In this document: in pieces, positions 1-9,876 of the stretch
Position numbering within the stretch: position 1 is the first letter of the stretch
Layout of the letters: the number at the start of each line of letters is the position of its first letter
NCBI GenBank assembly: GCA_031771865.1
Contig: JASISA010000026.1
Location: 248,001-312,000 of the forward strand
Direction: 5' to 3'
Origin: Nothophaeocryptopus gaeumannii
Lineage: Eukaryota > Ascomycota > Dothideomycetes > Mycosphaerellales > Mycosphaerellaceae
Length of the DNA: 64,000 nt
The notes under the pieces: generated by a model
The model's input: only the letters and a program-made list of their open reading frames with translations
What the model was told of the DNA's origin: nothing
The model's database searches: none
Translations under genes and position numbers: made by a program

Positions 1-1
1 C

Positions 2-1096
2 CCGGTCGGCATCAGCTATTTCTGGGCTTTTGTCCTTGGTGTCGGTATTCTGGCCTTCCCAGAAACACCACGCCACGAGTTCCGATTCGGCAAGATCGAT
101 TCCGCTGCACGCAGTATTGGAAAGTTCTACGGAATCTCTCCACGCCACAAAGTAGTCAAGAAGCAGCTTGAAGAGATGCGAGAGAAGCTTGCCATGGAAG
201 AGGAAGGTGGCAAACACTCCATCTGGGAAGTCTTTACCGGCCCTCGCATGTTCTACCGAACTCTACTCGGAATGATCATCCAGGCTCTACAGCAGATGAC
301 GGGTGCCTATTTCTTCTTCTACTACGGAACCACAATCTTCGCCTCCGTCGGCCTCAACAACCCCTTCATCACACAGATCATTCTCGGAGCCGTCAATGTC
401 GTCACTACCTTTCCCGGCCTCTACATGGTCGAGAAATTCGGCCGAAGGAAGTGCCTTACCCTCGGCGCTGCCTGGATGTTCATCTGCTACATGATCTTCG
501 CCTCTTTAGATTCCTTCGCCCTCACAGACGACCAGGGCAACAACCGCACCTCAATCGGCTACGTCATGATCGTATTCGCATGTCTCTTCATTGCCGCCTT
601 CGCTAGCACCTGGGGACCCATGGCTTGGGCTGTCACGTCGGAGATCTACCCTTCGCGATACAGGAGTACATGTATCGCGCTCTGCGCGGCCTCCAACTGG
701 CTCTTCAATTGGTTCATCGGCTTCGCAACACCCTTCATCACAGCGGACATCGGCTTCTCCTATGGCTACCTCTTTGCGGGGTGCAACTTCATTGCGGTCC
801 TCGTGGTATTCTTCTTCCTTCCTGAGACGACCGGCAAGTCTCTTGAGGAGATCGATACTATGTTCTTGCTGGAAGTCAAGCCTTGGAAATCGAATTCTTG
901 GGTTCCTCCACAGGGTGAGGATCTGGTCACTGCGGATCGACTGAGATTGAGTCAGGGAGGGAGGGCAATTCTGAAGAAGGAGGAGGCTGGAGAGCCGAGT
1001 AATGTGCAGTATGAGAATTTGCAAGATGTGAGGCAGAGTAGTGTGAATCCAGCTGTGAGTAGTGGGGTTAAGGGGAATTCGATTAGTGCTGCTTGA
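2..1096 (+). CDS. MFS hexose transporter (HXT-type), 5'-truncated by window edge
   Basis: The reading frame is open from base 2 and stops at 1096, so the N-terminal half (first transmembrane bundle) lies outside the window. The visible part (about 365 aa) begins inside a membrane segment and runs into 'FPETPRH', the cytoplasmic PESPR-like loop motif of sugar porters. It then has a hydrophilic central loop, 'EKFGRR' (a GRR signature), 'WAVTSEIYPSRYR' and 'PETTGKSLEEID', which are hallmark motifs of the sugar-transporter family. About six hydrophobic helices follow the central loop and the C-terminal tail is hydrophilic. The role is plasma-membrane uptake of hexose or a related sugar; the exact substrate cannot be read from the sequence. 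Confidence 0.9.
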   Translation, partial: PVGISYFWAFVLGVGILAFPETPRHEFRFGKIDSAARSIGKFYGISPRHKVVKKQLEEMREKLAMEEEGGKHSIWEVFTGPRMFYRTLLGMIIQALQQMTGAYFFFYYGTTIFASVGLNNPFITQIILGAVNVVTTFPGLYMVEKFGRRKCLTLGAAWMFICYMIFASLDSFALTDDQGNNRTSIGYVMIVFACLFIAAFASTWGPMAWAVTSEIYPSRYRSTCIALCAASNWLFNWFIGFATPFITADIGFSYGYLFAGCNFIAVLVVFFFLPETTGKSLEEIDTMFLLEVKPWKSNSWVPPQGEDLVTADRLRLSQGGRAILKKEEAGEPSNVQYENLQDVRQSSVNPAVSSGVKGNSISAA

Positions 1097-1455
1097 GGGA
1101 GTATCGAGATGTTTGAAGTGAATATTGCTTTTGGTTGCACTTTCTATGCCTCAACTTTCCGGCCGACTTCACTTCCTACTGCTAATTCGCACGCCCATTC
1201 TCTCCACACGCCCTTGGTTTTGGATGAAGGGTCTCGATTGTCCGAGCCCGAAACCTATCGTAGATCTGCCTAATGTCAGCCACGTTTGAGTGGAAAGAAC
1301 GGATGCCACCAGCTTACTGAATGCTTTCTCTGAGCCTGAGCTCTGATTGTCTTCAGTACTTGATCTTATCCCAGATCTGCTCCACGTTAGCCAAGTTGGG
1401 AAATAACGAGGTACTGATAACGGCTTGCCGAAAGATGCTCCACGTTCTGCATACG
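1097..1455. other. intergenic, no feature seen
   Basis: About 360 bp between the transporter and the first 2EXR-like locus. I see no coding frame, RNA gene or repeat here. Confidence 0.5.
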
Positions 1456-2097
1456 TCAGTCAGCGTTATTCGAGAGAAACAGAGCCGTGGAGAATCTTAC
1501 CGAGTCCCAACCACGCTTTTTCGCCAGTTCTTCGAATACCCTCATCGGCTCGTCAGTCGTAACGAGGCCTCCTTCCGGCGAGCGAATGACAGCCTTCAGG
1601 ACTCCCTTTGGCAAATTGACTCCATAGCTGTTCTTCGCCATGTAGAGATTCTCCGCGCCCCATCGGAAAGCACTTCTGGCCTCCTCATCCGCTCCGCCAT
1701 AACCATCAAGCAAATGCTGTGGCTCGTAGCATCTGATCTGGACGCTGGTCAAGAGCGGGCCACGAGCCGGTCTGATCTTGTTGATTTTCGCAATCCACTA
1801 CTGCAGTCGATACAAGGAACCTCTGTATTTGAGTCCATCGAATGCGTCTACTTGGAAAGTGACCTGGTTATAGAACATGGTGATGGCTTCCGTGTGAATC
1901 TGCTTGCAGGACATCAGGAACCCAGGTACGCTCAGCTTCCCGTTGTTTGTCTGCTTGCTGCGGGCTGGAATGTCGATAACGAGGTCCTGGAGAGCGAAAC
2001 CGTAAATGCGGTTTCGAATTACGAGTGGCAGCTCCGTGAAAGGAAACTGGCTTTGATCCACCGGACTGTCGAGTGGTGACTTCTTGCGACGAGCCAT
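1456..2097 (-). pseudogene. 2EXR-like small protein gene with one in-frame stop
   Basis: From the ATG at 2097 the protein starts with a charged stretch. It then shows 'FTELPLVIRNRIYGFAL', the L-P-E-(I/L)-R-N-x-I-Y motif of fungal 2EXR/F-box-like proteins, followed by 'MSCKQIHTEA', the usual second conserved block. The frame stops at a TAG at 1798-1800 and then continues open in the same frame to 1456, giving about 213 codons. Aligning by eye with the neighbour at 3498-4136, the stop lies in a nine-codon stretch that the neighbour lacks. No convincing intron removes it: the only nearby GT..AG pairs are too short or have poor donor sites. Either the gene is nonsense-broken or the splice form is unusual. 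Confidence 0.55.
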
Positions 2098-2550
2098 GGC
2101 GTTGAGCTGTTGAATACTCGTTTCGGTGTCAGTGTTGATGGAAGAAGCAGTCAAGTGGAGTAGTGTGAGTTGGTTGAATGTGTCGATTTTCAAAGAGCCT
2201 AAAAGTATGCATGAAATGTCTTATATCGCTGACATTGTCGGTCAGATTTGAAGAGACCATGAGCGCCAAGTGAGGCCGCAGTGAAGTGAGGCCTGTCGGT
2301 ACGCAGGTCTGCACGAATCTCACGCCGACAGTGAAGGGACAATGAAGTCAAATCCGTCTTGACTAACTACAGCCTCAATAATCTCTAAGCTCGTAAGTCA
2401 GCGCATGCGTGGCGACCAATTCTCTTGTCCCGCGTTCTGCAGAGCCCACAATGCTGTCAAAAGCGGAAACCGTATAGCGCAATCGTGGCAGTCAAGTGGA
2501 ACACCCTTTCCCCAACTTCCTCCAGCGCTGGCAGACTCGGACTTCCATCT
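2098..2550. other. intergenic, no feature seen
   Basis: About 450 bp between two 2EXR-like loci on the same strand; nothing recognisable. Confidence 0.45.
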
Positions 2551-3456
2551 TTACCCACTCGGCCAGACCTCCCTAGGCGTAGTCGTCCAAGTAATGTGTT
2601 CACCTGTACCCATGACAGACGCTTTGAGATCAACGCGCGACAGCAGCCTCGGAGGTATCATCTCGTCAAGGGCCCTCCTCAAAGACCGTAGCGCATTCTC
2701 TGCCATCGCTGCTCGATACTCTGGCAGAGTCCAAATTAGCGACTCCTCTGCCCAGTAATTACACAGATTGTTGTGACCCAGGTACACGCAATTGATCCTT
2801 GCCAAGTGCCACGCTTTGAGGTTTTGCTGAGCCCAATCGACAAACAGTGTTTCGTCGAGAATGTTGTGCAGTGCAAAGCTGGTCCATTAGTAGTCCTCTG
2901 CTTCTCGTTTGATCCGACAGCAGGTGAGGAGACAGGCAGGGTAAACGGGGTGATCGGTGGTCGGCTCAACAAAAGTCCAAGTGACCGGAAATATGGTGTC
3001 ATACATGTAGTGCCAGAGCTCTGGTGGCAGCATAAGCAGGCGCGATGATTGTTGGCATGCCTCCGGTTTTGTAGTAGCTCGTGGTGATGTTGCGACAGGC
3101 GTGGCCGTGAAAGGCGTTGTCGTGACACGTTTCTTCAGAAGTCCAATCAGCCAGCTGTGAGAATTGAAGTCATATGGTCGTGCACTCGTGATGGTCACGG
3201 AGAGTGGAGTGCAAGATTTCTCGCATGGTCCAAAGTCAAGAGGGAACTGCAGTGACATCAACGCAGCGATACGAGGGAACTGCTTCGTACGCCAGTATCT
3301 CCTCCGCTTTTCTCTGTCGCCAGGGAAGGGGCGCCCAGATGTTGTGCGGTGGGCTTTTCGTCTGAGGCAGGTGCTGCGTCGTATAACAAACTTAGCAGGA
3401 AACACATTAAGGATCAGTCGACCTTTCTTCTTAAGAGCCTCCTCCTTAACCTTCAT
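2551..3456 (-). pseudogene. 2EXR-like gene, nonsense-broken
   Basis: An open frame from the ATG at 3456 reaches a TAA at 2887-2889 and then continues in the same frame to 2551. The family blocks are 'LLMLPPELWHYMYDTIF' and 'LLTCCRIKREAEDY'. The stop falls exactly where relatives have Tyr-Tyr ('EALYYSGTTF' in the neighbour at 3498-4136), followed here by 'WTSFALHN'. A TAC-to-TAA change is therefore the simplest reading. The first ~140 residues before the motif are unusually long for the family, so the real start may be nearer 3060. This is the second consecutive family member with a single stop. Confidence 0.6.
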
Positions 3457-3497
3457 GTCTCAGTATCCTTGCTCAAAACGGAGATATCGTGAGCTTC

Positions 3498-4136
3498 CTA
3501 ACTCTGACCGTACGTCTTCCGCTCGCAAGTAGCTTTTTCAACTTCATCTAATCATTATCAGTGACATCCAACAGTATTCCCAGCAGGATACTTACCTGCT
3601 CGAAGCTCCTCCCAGAGCTTCCTCAGCGTGTCGACAGGGCTACTAGTGTAGACGATCGTGTCCTCGAGAGCGGCAGGTAGGATGGTGGGTCGCAGGATGC
3701 TTGCTTGAAGAGTCTCTGCAGATAGAGCAGGGGTTCTGCGCGCGAAGTCGAGTTCCCGCTCTGCAGATTGAGCGATGTCATGGAGAAGCTCTGCTGGAAC
3801 CATGATGAGATTCCGGTTTTCGAGAGTGTCGACCCACATTTCAGCCGTCGTGAGTCGAATGGACATGATCATCGCGGTTCGAATACCGCCCAGGACGGTC
3901 AACCACAAGCGCAAGCCCGACGCGTCGTTGAAAGCGAAGGTAGTTCCGCTATAGTAGAGCGCCTCCGTTTCGGCATGCGTCGGCTTGCACGCGAGCAGAA
4001 GGCCACAGCCAGACTCGAGTGTCATTGTGCCATCCTTCTTTTCCACCACGCTTGAATCGAATATTGCGTCGTAAATGCGGTTTCTGAGTTCGCCTGGGAG
4101 CCGCATCAGCGGTGACTGCTGCTGGTCGGCAGCCAT
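3498..4136 (-). CDS. 2EXR-like (F-box-like) protein
   Basis: Apparently intact member of the local family. From the ATG at 4136 it reads 'LMRLPGELRNRIYDAIF' (the 2EXR-type N-terminal motif) and 'LLACKPTHAETEALYYSGTTFAF', then a variable C-terminal half. Unspliced, the frame ends at 3558. A strong GTAAGT donor at 3595 and a TTAG acceptor at 3548 define a 48-nt intron, after which the frame ends at 3498. I prefer the spliced form. The molecular role of such proteins is unknown; some carry F-box-like folds. It is the third in a row on the minus strand, which suggests local duplication. Confidence 0.7.
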
Positions 4137-4436
4137 GGTGCGTGGTGTGGCAGGTCAATGTTGGGGATCTGGCGCTGCGGTGCGCGCGTGTTCGAGATGG
4201 CTTGCTGAATGGTTTGTTTTCCAAAGCACGCTTGTCGATCACGGAAGTTTCAACGCCCGCTCAGCCACGCATGTGAAAGTGGCGGAAGCGCGTAGGCAAA
4301 CGGCTGCACTTGGCATCTCGACTCTCCGCAAGCGCGCTCTCGGTCGTTTCAAACTCACTGTGGACATTGCCCTCAACCTCAGCAGCACAGCTTACAGAGT
4401 GACGGTCGAAAAGACCATTCTCCAGAATGATTGCCG
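4137..4436. other. intergenic, no feature seen
   Basis: 300 bp between a 2EXR-like gene and OPI10; nothing recognisable. Confidence 0.4.
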
Positions 4437-5072
4437 TTACGCCTGCTCCTCCCGCTCCAAAAAACTTGGATCAAGCTCCACCTTCTTCTCGAACTTCGTC
4501 CACCAATCTTGAAAAGCCTTCAACGGTACCGTGTCGCTCCCGAAGCTGGCCAAAAAGTTGAAAGCATTCCCAATGATTCTCTGCGCCAGTACTTTCGTAG
4601 TCACCCGCCCACCAGAAGCCGAGTTCAATCTGACGATCGCTGTCGATGGCTGAGCCTGTGAGCGTCCAGGCTTCAAAGTCGCCAGCTGCGCTTCTACTTG
4701 CGCTACTGGTTCGATCGATACACCAATTGCGATATCCCCAGTAGCAACGTTTCCGTTGGCCTGAGCAGTTGGATCGTCGATCATGGCGTTCTCGTCGAGA
4801 TTTCCAGACTTAAGCCCACTGATCTTGAAGATAGCACTTTCCTTGCCCGGACCTATTGCACCTAGGAGTTTGAAGTCTTGAGATGGGGGTATCTGGACAT
4901 AGACAGTTGCCGCTGTGCCTGGAGGTAATTGAATGCCTGGTAATAGGAAGACCACGATGTGGCTAAAGGCCGGAGCTGGCGGTACTCGGAAGGCATATTG
5001 GGCTTCTGTGATCTGTTGTGGTGCTGCATCTACTGGACGTCCTGAGATGATGATTCCGAATGGTGCCGACAT
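4437..5072 (-). CDS. OPI10: OPI10/Hikeshi family protein
   Basis: An uninterrupted 211-residue protein from the ATG at 5072, close to the ~200 aa typical of the family. The N-terminus 'FGIIISGRPVD' matches the Hikeshi/Opi10 start (F-G-x-x-x-x-G-R-x-V). The middle holds the beta-rich domain ('VVFLLPGIQLPPGTAATVY', 'FKLLGAIGPGKESAIFKI'). The C-terminus has the conserved helix 'WWTKFEKKVELDPSFL'. In animals Hikeshi carries Hsp70 into the nucleus during heat stress; the yeast OPI10 mutant has an inositol-excretion phenotype. It is divergently arranged with the Nudix gene, with 389 bp between the starts. Confidence 0.9.
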   Translation of the reverse strand: MSAPFGIIISGRPVDAAPQQITEAQYAFRVPPAPAFSHIVVFLLPGIQLPPGTAATVYVQIPPSQDFKLLGAIGPGKESAIFKISGLKSGNLDENAMIDDPTAQANGNVATGDIAIGVSIEPVAQVEAQLATLKPGRSQAQPSTAIVRLNSASGGRVTTKVLAQRIIGNAFNFLASFGSDTVPLKAFQDWWTKFEKKVELDPSFLEREEQA

Positions 5073-5461
5073 GGTATGTATTTCTCGCTCTATGATTGGT
5101 CTTGATCAATTGCGAAAGCCGTCAATCGTAGAATCGTGCTCTCCTCCCGTTCTCCTCAATACTGCAAGTCCCTATCCAATACTGGAAGGCAGCGTGCCTC
5201 CTTTTGCATACCGTGGTATGTGAAAGTTGAGCTTCGAGATTCACGCAGAAGCTTCGAGTGAATGCCAGCCAAACTCTGATCGACGTCATGTGCCGATGTC
5301 ACGCCGTACCTTCTATTCTTGGAACAACGGGCATTGAGCTCCAACCTCATCATCCTCAATCCTTCCTCCTGTCAGCAACAAGCTCAGCTCCAACCTCACC
5401 TCTTCCTCACAACCGGCGTCACTGCAAGTGCTACGCTGAACGGTGTAAGGATTCCGCGAGT
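5073..5461. promoter_or_regulatory. divergent intergenic region, OPI10 / Nudix gene
   Basis: Head-to-head gene starts at 5072 (minus) and 5462 (plus) mean this 389-bp segment must hold both promoters. No specific binding site can be named. The frame upstream of 5462 stays open back to 5258 but has only a mid-frame ATG, so I treat it as leader. Confidence 0.4.
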
Positions 5462-6625
5462 ATGGCTTTCAATCTTAACCGCCTCAAGGACTTCATCCCC
5501 AAAGAGCTGCCCCGCATCCCAAGCTGGAACCAAAACGAAGAAGACGACACCGATTCGCGCCCTCAAACAGCCGACACAGGCTCCCTGGACTCCGACGCGA
5601 TCGAGCGAAAAGATGACGACCGTCCAATGTCAATGGTCCTCGCCGACCCACTACCCATAAGCTCCGGGCCAAAGAGCAACATCGACCTAATAAAAGAATG
5701 CGACAACTTCCCATACTACCAAATAGACCCGAAACTCTTCTTCGCACATATCAATACCTACTATGCCCTCTACGTGAAAGAGTATCCCGATACAGAGCTC
5801 GGATACCTCCTACCCAGCGTAGCAGAAGTCTTTCGCGGTCTACCCGACTGGAGCATTAACGATAACGAGCGCAGCCTCACCCTCATATCAGGCAATACCG
5901 AGCAAGAGCGAAGCAAAATCGTCGAATCTACAATCCGCGCTATGCACGCAACGAACCATTTCAAAGTCCTTTCGAAGTGGCGGAACGAACTCTATCCCGT
6001 CTACGGTCCCAACGGCGACCTGCTCTTCAGCATGGAACGCTCCGCCTCCGCACTCTTCGGAATCGTGACATACGGCTGCCACATGACAGCATATGTGAAA
6101 GGGAATGAGGAGAAAGAAGAGCAGATGAAGATTTGGGTGCCCAAGCGCGCCGCGAATAAGAGCACGTATCCGGGGATGTTGGATAATACTGTTGCGGGAG
6201 GCATTGCGACGGGCGAAACACCCTTTGAAAGTTTAGTGAGGGAGTCTGCGGAAGAAGCGAGTCTGCCGGAGGAAATTGTGAGGAAAGGAGCGAAGGCTGC
6301 GGGGACAGTGACATACTTCCACATTCGGGATCAGAGGGCTGGTGGAGAGACGAGGCTGTTGCAGCCAGAGTGTCAATTTGTTTACGACCTGGAGCTGTCG
6401 CGTGATGTGACGCCAAAGCCCTCCGATGACGAGGTGGAGAGCTTTGAGTTGATGACTGTGGAGGATGTGAAGAGTGCGATGAGGAACGGCGAGTTCAAGC
6501 CGAACTGCGCGGTTGTATTGCTCGACTTCTTCATCCGGCATGGGTATATGACCATGGAGACGGATGAGAAGTATATTGAGATTGTTTCGAGGCTGCACCG
6601 GAGGCTGGACTTCCCCACGCAATGA
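5462..6625 (+). CDS. Nudix hydrolase with DUF4743-like N-terminus
   Basis: From the ATG at 5462 (start 'MAFNLNRLKDF') to 6625, 387 aa. The N-terminal two thirds carry 'YYQIDPKLFFAHINTYYALY' and 'GIVTYGCHMTAYV', as in the DUF4743/Nudix proteins related to the N-terminal half of yeast-type thiamine pyrophosphokinases (Tnr3-like). A Nudix box follows: 'GGIATGETPFESLVRESAEE', fitting G-x5-E-x7-REUxEE, with Ser in place of the usual late Gly. The REx2EE core that binds metal is complete. The likely role is hydrolysis of a nucleoside-diphosphate-linked (possibly oxidised thiamine-type) compound. An upstream in-frame extension to 5258 exists but begins without a good ATG. Confidence 0.85.
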   Translation: MAFNLNRLKDFIPKELPRIPSWNQNEEDDTDSRPQTADTGSLDSDAIERKDDDRPMSMVLADPLPISSGPKSNIDLIKECDNFPYYQIDPKLFFAHINTYYALYVKEYPDTELGYLLPSVAEVFRGLPDWSINDNERSLTLISGNTEQERSKIVESTIRAMHATNHFKVLSKWRNELYPVYGPNGDLLFSMERSASALFGIVTYGCHMTAYVKGNEEKEEQMKIWVPKRAANKSTYPGMLDNTVAGGIATGETPFESLVRESAEEASLPEEIVRKGAKAAGTVTYFHIRDQRAGGETRLLQPECQFVYDLELSRDVTPKPSDDEVESFELMTVEDVKSAMRNGEFKPNCAVVLLDFFIRHGYMTMETDEKYIEIVSRLHRRLDFPTQ

Positions 6626-6997
6626 GCGTGTGGTCTGTTGCGCCGGTGAGGCAGCCCCCATCTCGGCTCTGGTAGCCGCACAAAAAGTATGATGACTTCC
6701 ATAGCCATGAAGTATGATACCCATGAAGCGCGTGAGCTTTTGCGTGCATTTTTCCAGACCCAATGGCACTTCTGTGCTGCTTTCGGTGCGTAGCTGACCT
6801 AGCGCAGGTCCAGAGTCGCTCCAGACCTGTTCCTGATGCTGCATGGTGATGGTGTTCTCCATGCTTCTCGCGCTCCCGTGTCCCACTCTACGCAAGCGCA
6901 AAGATTTTCCCTATTGTCAACGCCTCGCTAATGGACAAATGCATCTAACCCGTGCAATGCGCCTTTTTCTTCGTCCCGCCTAGACTTTCCAAAGCTC
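6626..6997. other. convergent intergenic region
   Basis: 370 bp between the 3' ends of the Nudix gene (plus) and RPB8 (minus). It must contain both 3' UTRs; no individual terminator element is clear. Confidence 0.45.
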
Positions 6998-7523
6998 TTA
7001 TCTCTTGAGCAGCATGTAGACATACTCAATCTTCAGCGGACTGAGCTTCTTGTACGGTCCATCCAGGCAGAGGAGCAGGCCGCCGAACGAAACGTAGACC
7101 TTGCTATATCCTTAAAGTCAGCATTTGTTCTTCTCGTGCGACGTCCGCAACCCTTTTGCTACACCAGCCCTCTATCCTGTGGTGCAGGTGTTCAACTTAC
7201 ATCCGATCACCATCCTCCGGATCCTCAACCTTATAAACCTTCCCATAACACACATAATCCCACATGTCTGCCAAACTCGGCTCATTGTTCCGCGGTCTCC
7301 ACCCCGACGCCTCATCCTTACTCCCGTCCAGATTCAGCGTCGATGCGATCAGCATGTTGAAGTTCTCGCCATTGGATATGGGGTAGAGTTCGCTGTTTAG
7401 GTCGAGGGTTATGGAGGTTGTGCTGTCGTGCGAGGTTCCGAGGATGCGGTGCACGCGGTCGTAGGTTTGGTCGAGGAGGGTTGTTACAGCGAAGGATTCT
7501 TCGTAGAGTTGGGCGTCGGCCAT
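6998..7523 (-). CDS. RPB8: RNA polymerase I/II/III shared subunit RPABC3 (Rpb8)
   Basis: Two exons: 7201-7523 and 6998-7103, with a 97-nt intron (GTAAGT donor at 7200, TATAG acceptor at 7104). The joined product is 142 aa, the normal Rpb8 size. The start 'MADAQLYEESFAV' and 'YDRVHRILGTS' match the first strands of the OB-fold; 'EPSLADMWDYVCYGKVYK' is the conserved middle. Exon 2 gives 'KVYVSFGGLLLCLDGPYKK' and ends 'YVYMLLKR', the typical C-terminus. It is a core structural subunit of all three nuclear RNA polymerases. Without the splice the frame ends at 7197 and loses the conserved C-terminus, which supports the intron. Confidence 0.95.
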
Positions 7524-8598
7524 CTTGGAGGTAATGAGAAGCGCGTGGCTTGGGGTCGAGAGGTGGTTGTTGGTGGGTGTTGCGATTTGTTTTGCTGTCT
7601 GCGGCCTTTGAACTTTTGAGAGATCATATTAAAGTTGCAACTGGTCCGAATCCGAGGCCGTTGCTGCCTGAGGCTGGCGCCGGCAAACACCCTTTTGAGC
7701 GCTTGGAAACTTGTGCGTTCGCTCTTGCAGCCACCTCCTTTCACCAACTCTCTCTTTCCCGTCTACTGCAAGCAATCCTATCTACCGTGCCGTGTCGGTA
7801 CTCATGAGTAAACACTTTTCGACGATCGCACATGGCCATAACACACTACATCAACGTGGTCGCGGGAAGTCTAGTATGAACTTCATGATATGCATGGAAG
7901 GAGCCGGTTCGCTACATGTCAAATCTCTAAACGTCTGACATCGCCTGCGCCTCCGACTGACTGGGATCATGACCATCCGTCATGCAAGCCGGCAGTTGAG
8001 CATATGCACAGTGGTGATTATGTGGTTCGTTTCAGATGCACGGCATTCTACAGACACGTTGTGTTCTGAAACGTGAGCGACGTCGACGCTGTGGTTGTTG
8101 CTGTATTTGTTGCCTTTGAAGCACCGCACGATGGCGGGCATCATGTACTCCGGAGTATGTCATTTGGCTGTCGCAGGATTGCTGATTCGAGGCCCGCTGT
8201 TGTCACTGCATTCGTCTTGTCTCGTCACATAGCGATTCTTGATTTTCCAGCATCTAGCGCCGTTGCCTGCATGTAGATGAACGAAGGGCGATGTCCGGGG
8301 GGAGTGCGTGCCTGAGGTATTGATGAAAGGATGAAGGAAGCAAGGTGCGAATCGTCCTAGTCACGAGTTCTGCAATCGTGGGAGGCGCACATGACAGCAG
8401 GGGAAATGGAAAGTGAAAGTGCAAGTGAGGCTGAAGTGACAGGGTAAATTCCTCATCAAGTATAGACATGAAGCTATCTCATCTCATCTCAACCATGCAG
8501 TTTTCCAGCCTGTCCCCGCTAACCATACACAATGCTATTCATCCTCCAGAGACGTTTATACACACGCTCTCCACACAAAACAAAGATTAAGCCACTCT
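7524..8598. other. intergenic, about 1.1 kb, no feature seen
   Basis: Upstream of RPB8 and downstream of the peroxygenase gene. Only short overlapping frames without family motifs; no RNA gene recognised. Confidence 0.45.
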
Positions 8599-9876
8599 CT
8601 AAGAGAGAGGAGCTGGGCAGCCAAGGTTGGCGAAGCTGGTGCCAGAGAGCTTGGTGGCGATCAAGCTGAGCGCGTTGACGGATGGGGTGATGACACCGTT
8701 GAGGTACGATGGTACGGACTGGGTGGCGAGCTGGTAGAGCAAGCAAGAAGTGTCCTGGGCGTTGATGCCCACTGGGATAGAACCGTTCTTGATGGCGCCG
8801 AAATTGACAGTGTCGAAAGATCCACTAGCAGTGTTGCCGCCGAAGAGGACAGGCTTGAGAAGGTACATCTTGAGGATCTCCGCGGTAACTTTCGAGTTGT
8901 CATATGGGTCGACACGGTTGATCCAGTTCGGGGGCAGCTGCTCTGCATTGTTAAATGTATATGTGCCATCTGAGCCCTTCTTTGCGCCAAAGAATGACGA
9001 AATAGTGTCGTAGTCTGGAGCATAACCGTGCGAGCCAGATGGCATCAGCTCATACAAGAAAGAGGCGGCACCGAAGAGCAGCAAGCTCAAGGGGCCGAAG
9101 TAGAAGTTGGGGTTCTCAGCAAGGGATTGCTGGTATCGCTGGTAGCGGTAGTTGGCGAGGCCATTGAGATCGTAGTTGCCACCGGTAGTCTGGGTCATCA
9201 TGCCGAAGAGAGTACCGTTGAAGGTAAAGTCGTCACCGCCATGGGTGAAGAAGTCGTTACGGGTGAGGGATGTGTCGGCCTCAAACTTATTGTGGCCGTC
9301 AAGACCTGGCTCTGAGCCAGTCAAAGCTGGGCTGGACGATGTCCTTGTGGTGGCGTCACAGCCGATGGAGAGCTTCATGGTGCCAATGTCACCGTCGGTG
9401 AGGGTAAGACCGAGGAGGGCCAGGAGATTGGCAAGATCGTAGCCAACGTTATAGATATTCTGCTGAGCGTCGACAAGCTCGTTGTAGGTGACGATACCGT
9501 CGTGAGCCAGGAAGTTGTGGTTGGCAGCGACATTAAGGCCGGGGCAAGGTCCACGAATGTCGGTCTTTGGATTTGGTGCAACGAACTGATGAGCAGTGTC
9601 GCCTGGAGCTGGGACTTGATAACCGCCTTTCTCGTTACCCTTGACACCGTTCTTCGCGTTGTTGTATGGGTATTGCGAAGTGACTTGAGCTGCTGGCACG
9701 TGGTTGGCGTTGAAAGGGCAGTTTGCTGCTGAGCCAGCGCCAGTCGATGATTGTTGTCGTCGAATGCGGCGACGCTCGGCCTGAACCATTGAAGATTCGA
9801 CGCCTGGGACGTCCATAACGAAGGGGAAGGCCACAGCCCCTGAAAGGAGAAGCGAAGACACGACGAAGCTCTTCAT
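8599..9876 (-). CDS. secreted heme-thiolate peroxidase (unspecific peroxygenase / chloroperoxidase family)
   Basis: Single-exon protein of 425 aa. Residues 1-17 form a signal peptide (K-S-F followed by a hydrophobic run ending AVAFP), with a basic stretch 'ERRRIRRQQ' after it that could be a pro-peptide site. The proximal heme motif is 'GPCPGLNVAANHNFLAHDG'; the Cys of P-C-P is the thiolate ligand, as in UPO and CPO enzymes. The acid-base region is 'FEADTSLTR', where most relatives have E-H-D or E-G-D, so Glu and Asp are kept with Ala between. Likely role: H2O2-driven oxygenation or peroxidation of aromatic or aliphatic substrates outside the cell. Substrate unknown. Confidence 0.9.
   Translation of the reverse strand: MKSFVVSSLLLSGAVAFPFVMDVPGVESSMVQAERRRIRRQQSSTGAGSAANCPFNANHVPAAQVTSQYPYNNAKNGVKGNEKGGYQVPAPGDTAHQFVAPNPKTDIRGPCPGLNVAANHNFLAHDGIVTYNELVDAQQNIYNVGYDLANLLALLGLTLTDGDIGTMKLSIGCDATTRTSSSPALTGSEPGLDGHNKFEADTSLTRNDFFTHGGDDFTFNGTLFGMMTQTTGGNYDLNGLANYRYQRYQQSLAENPNFYFGPLSLLLFGAASFLYELMPSGSHGYAPDYDTISSFFGAKKGSDGTYTFNNAEQLPPNWINRVDPYDNSKVTAEILKMYLLKPVLFGGNTASGSFDTVNFGAIKNGSIPVGINAQDTSCLLYQLATQSVPSYLNGVITPSVNALSLIATKLSGTSFANLGCPAPLS

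Noticed and set aside
1321..2079. 252-codon plus-strand open frame
   Set aside because: It lies antisense to a frame with clear 2EXR motifs and has no motif of its own.
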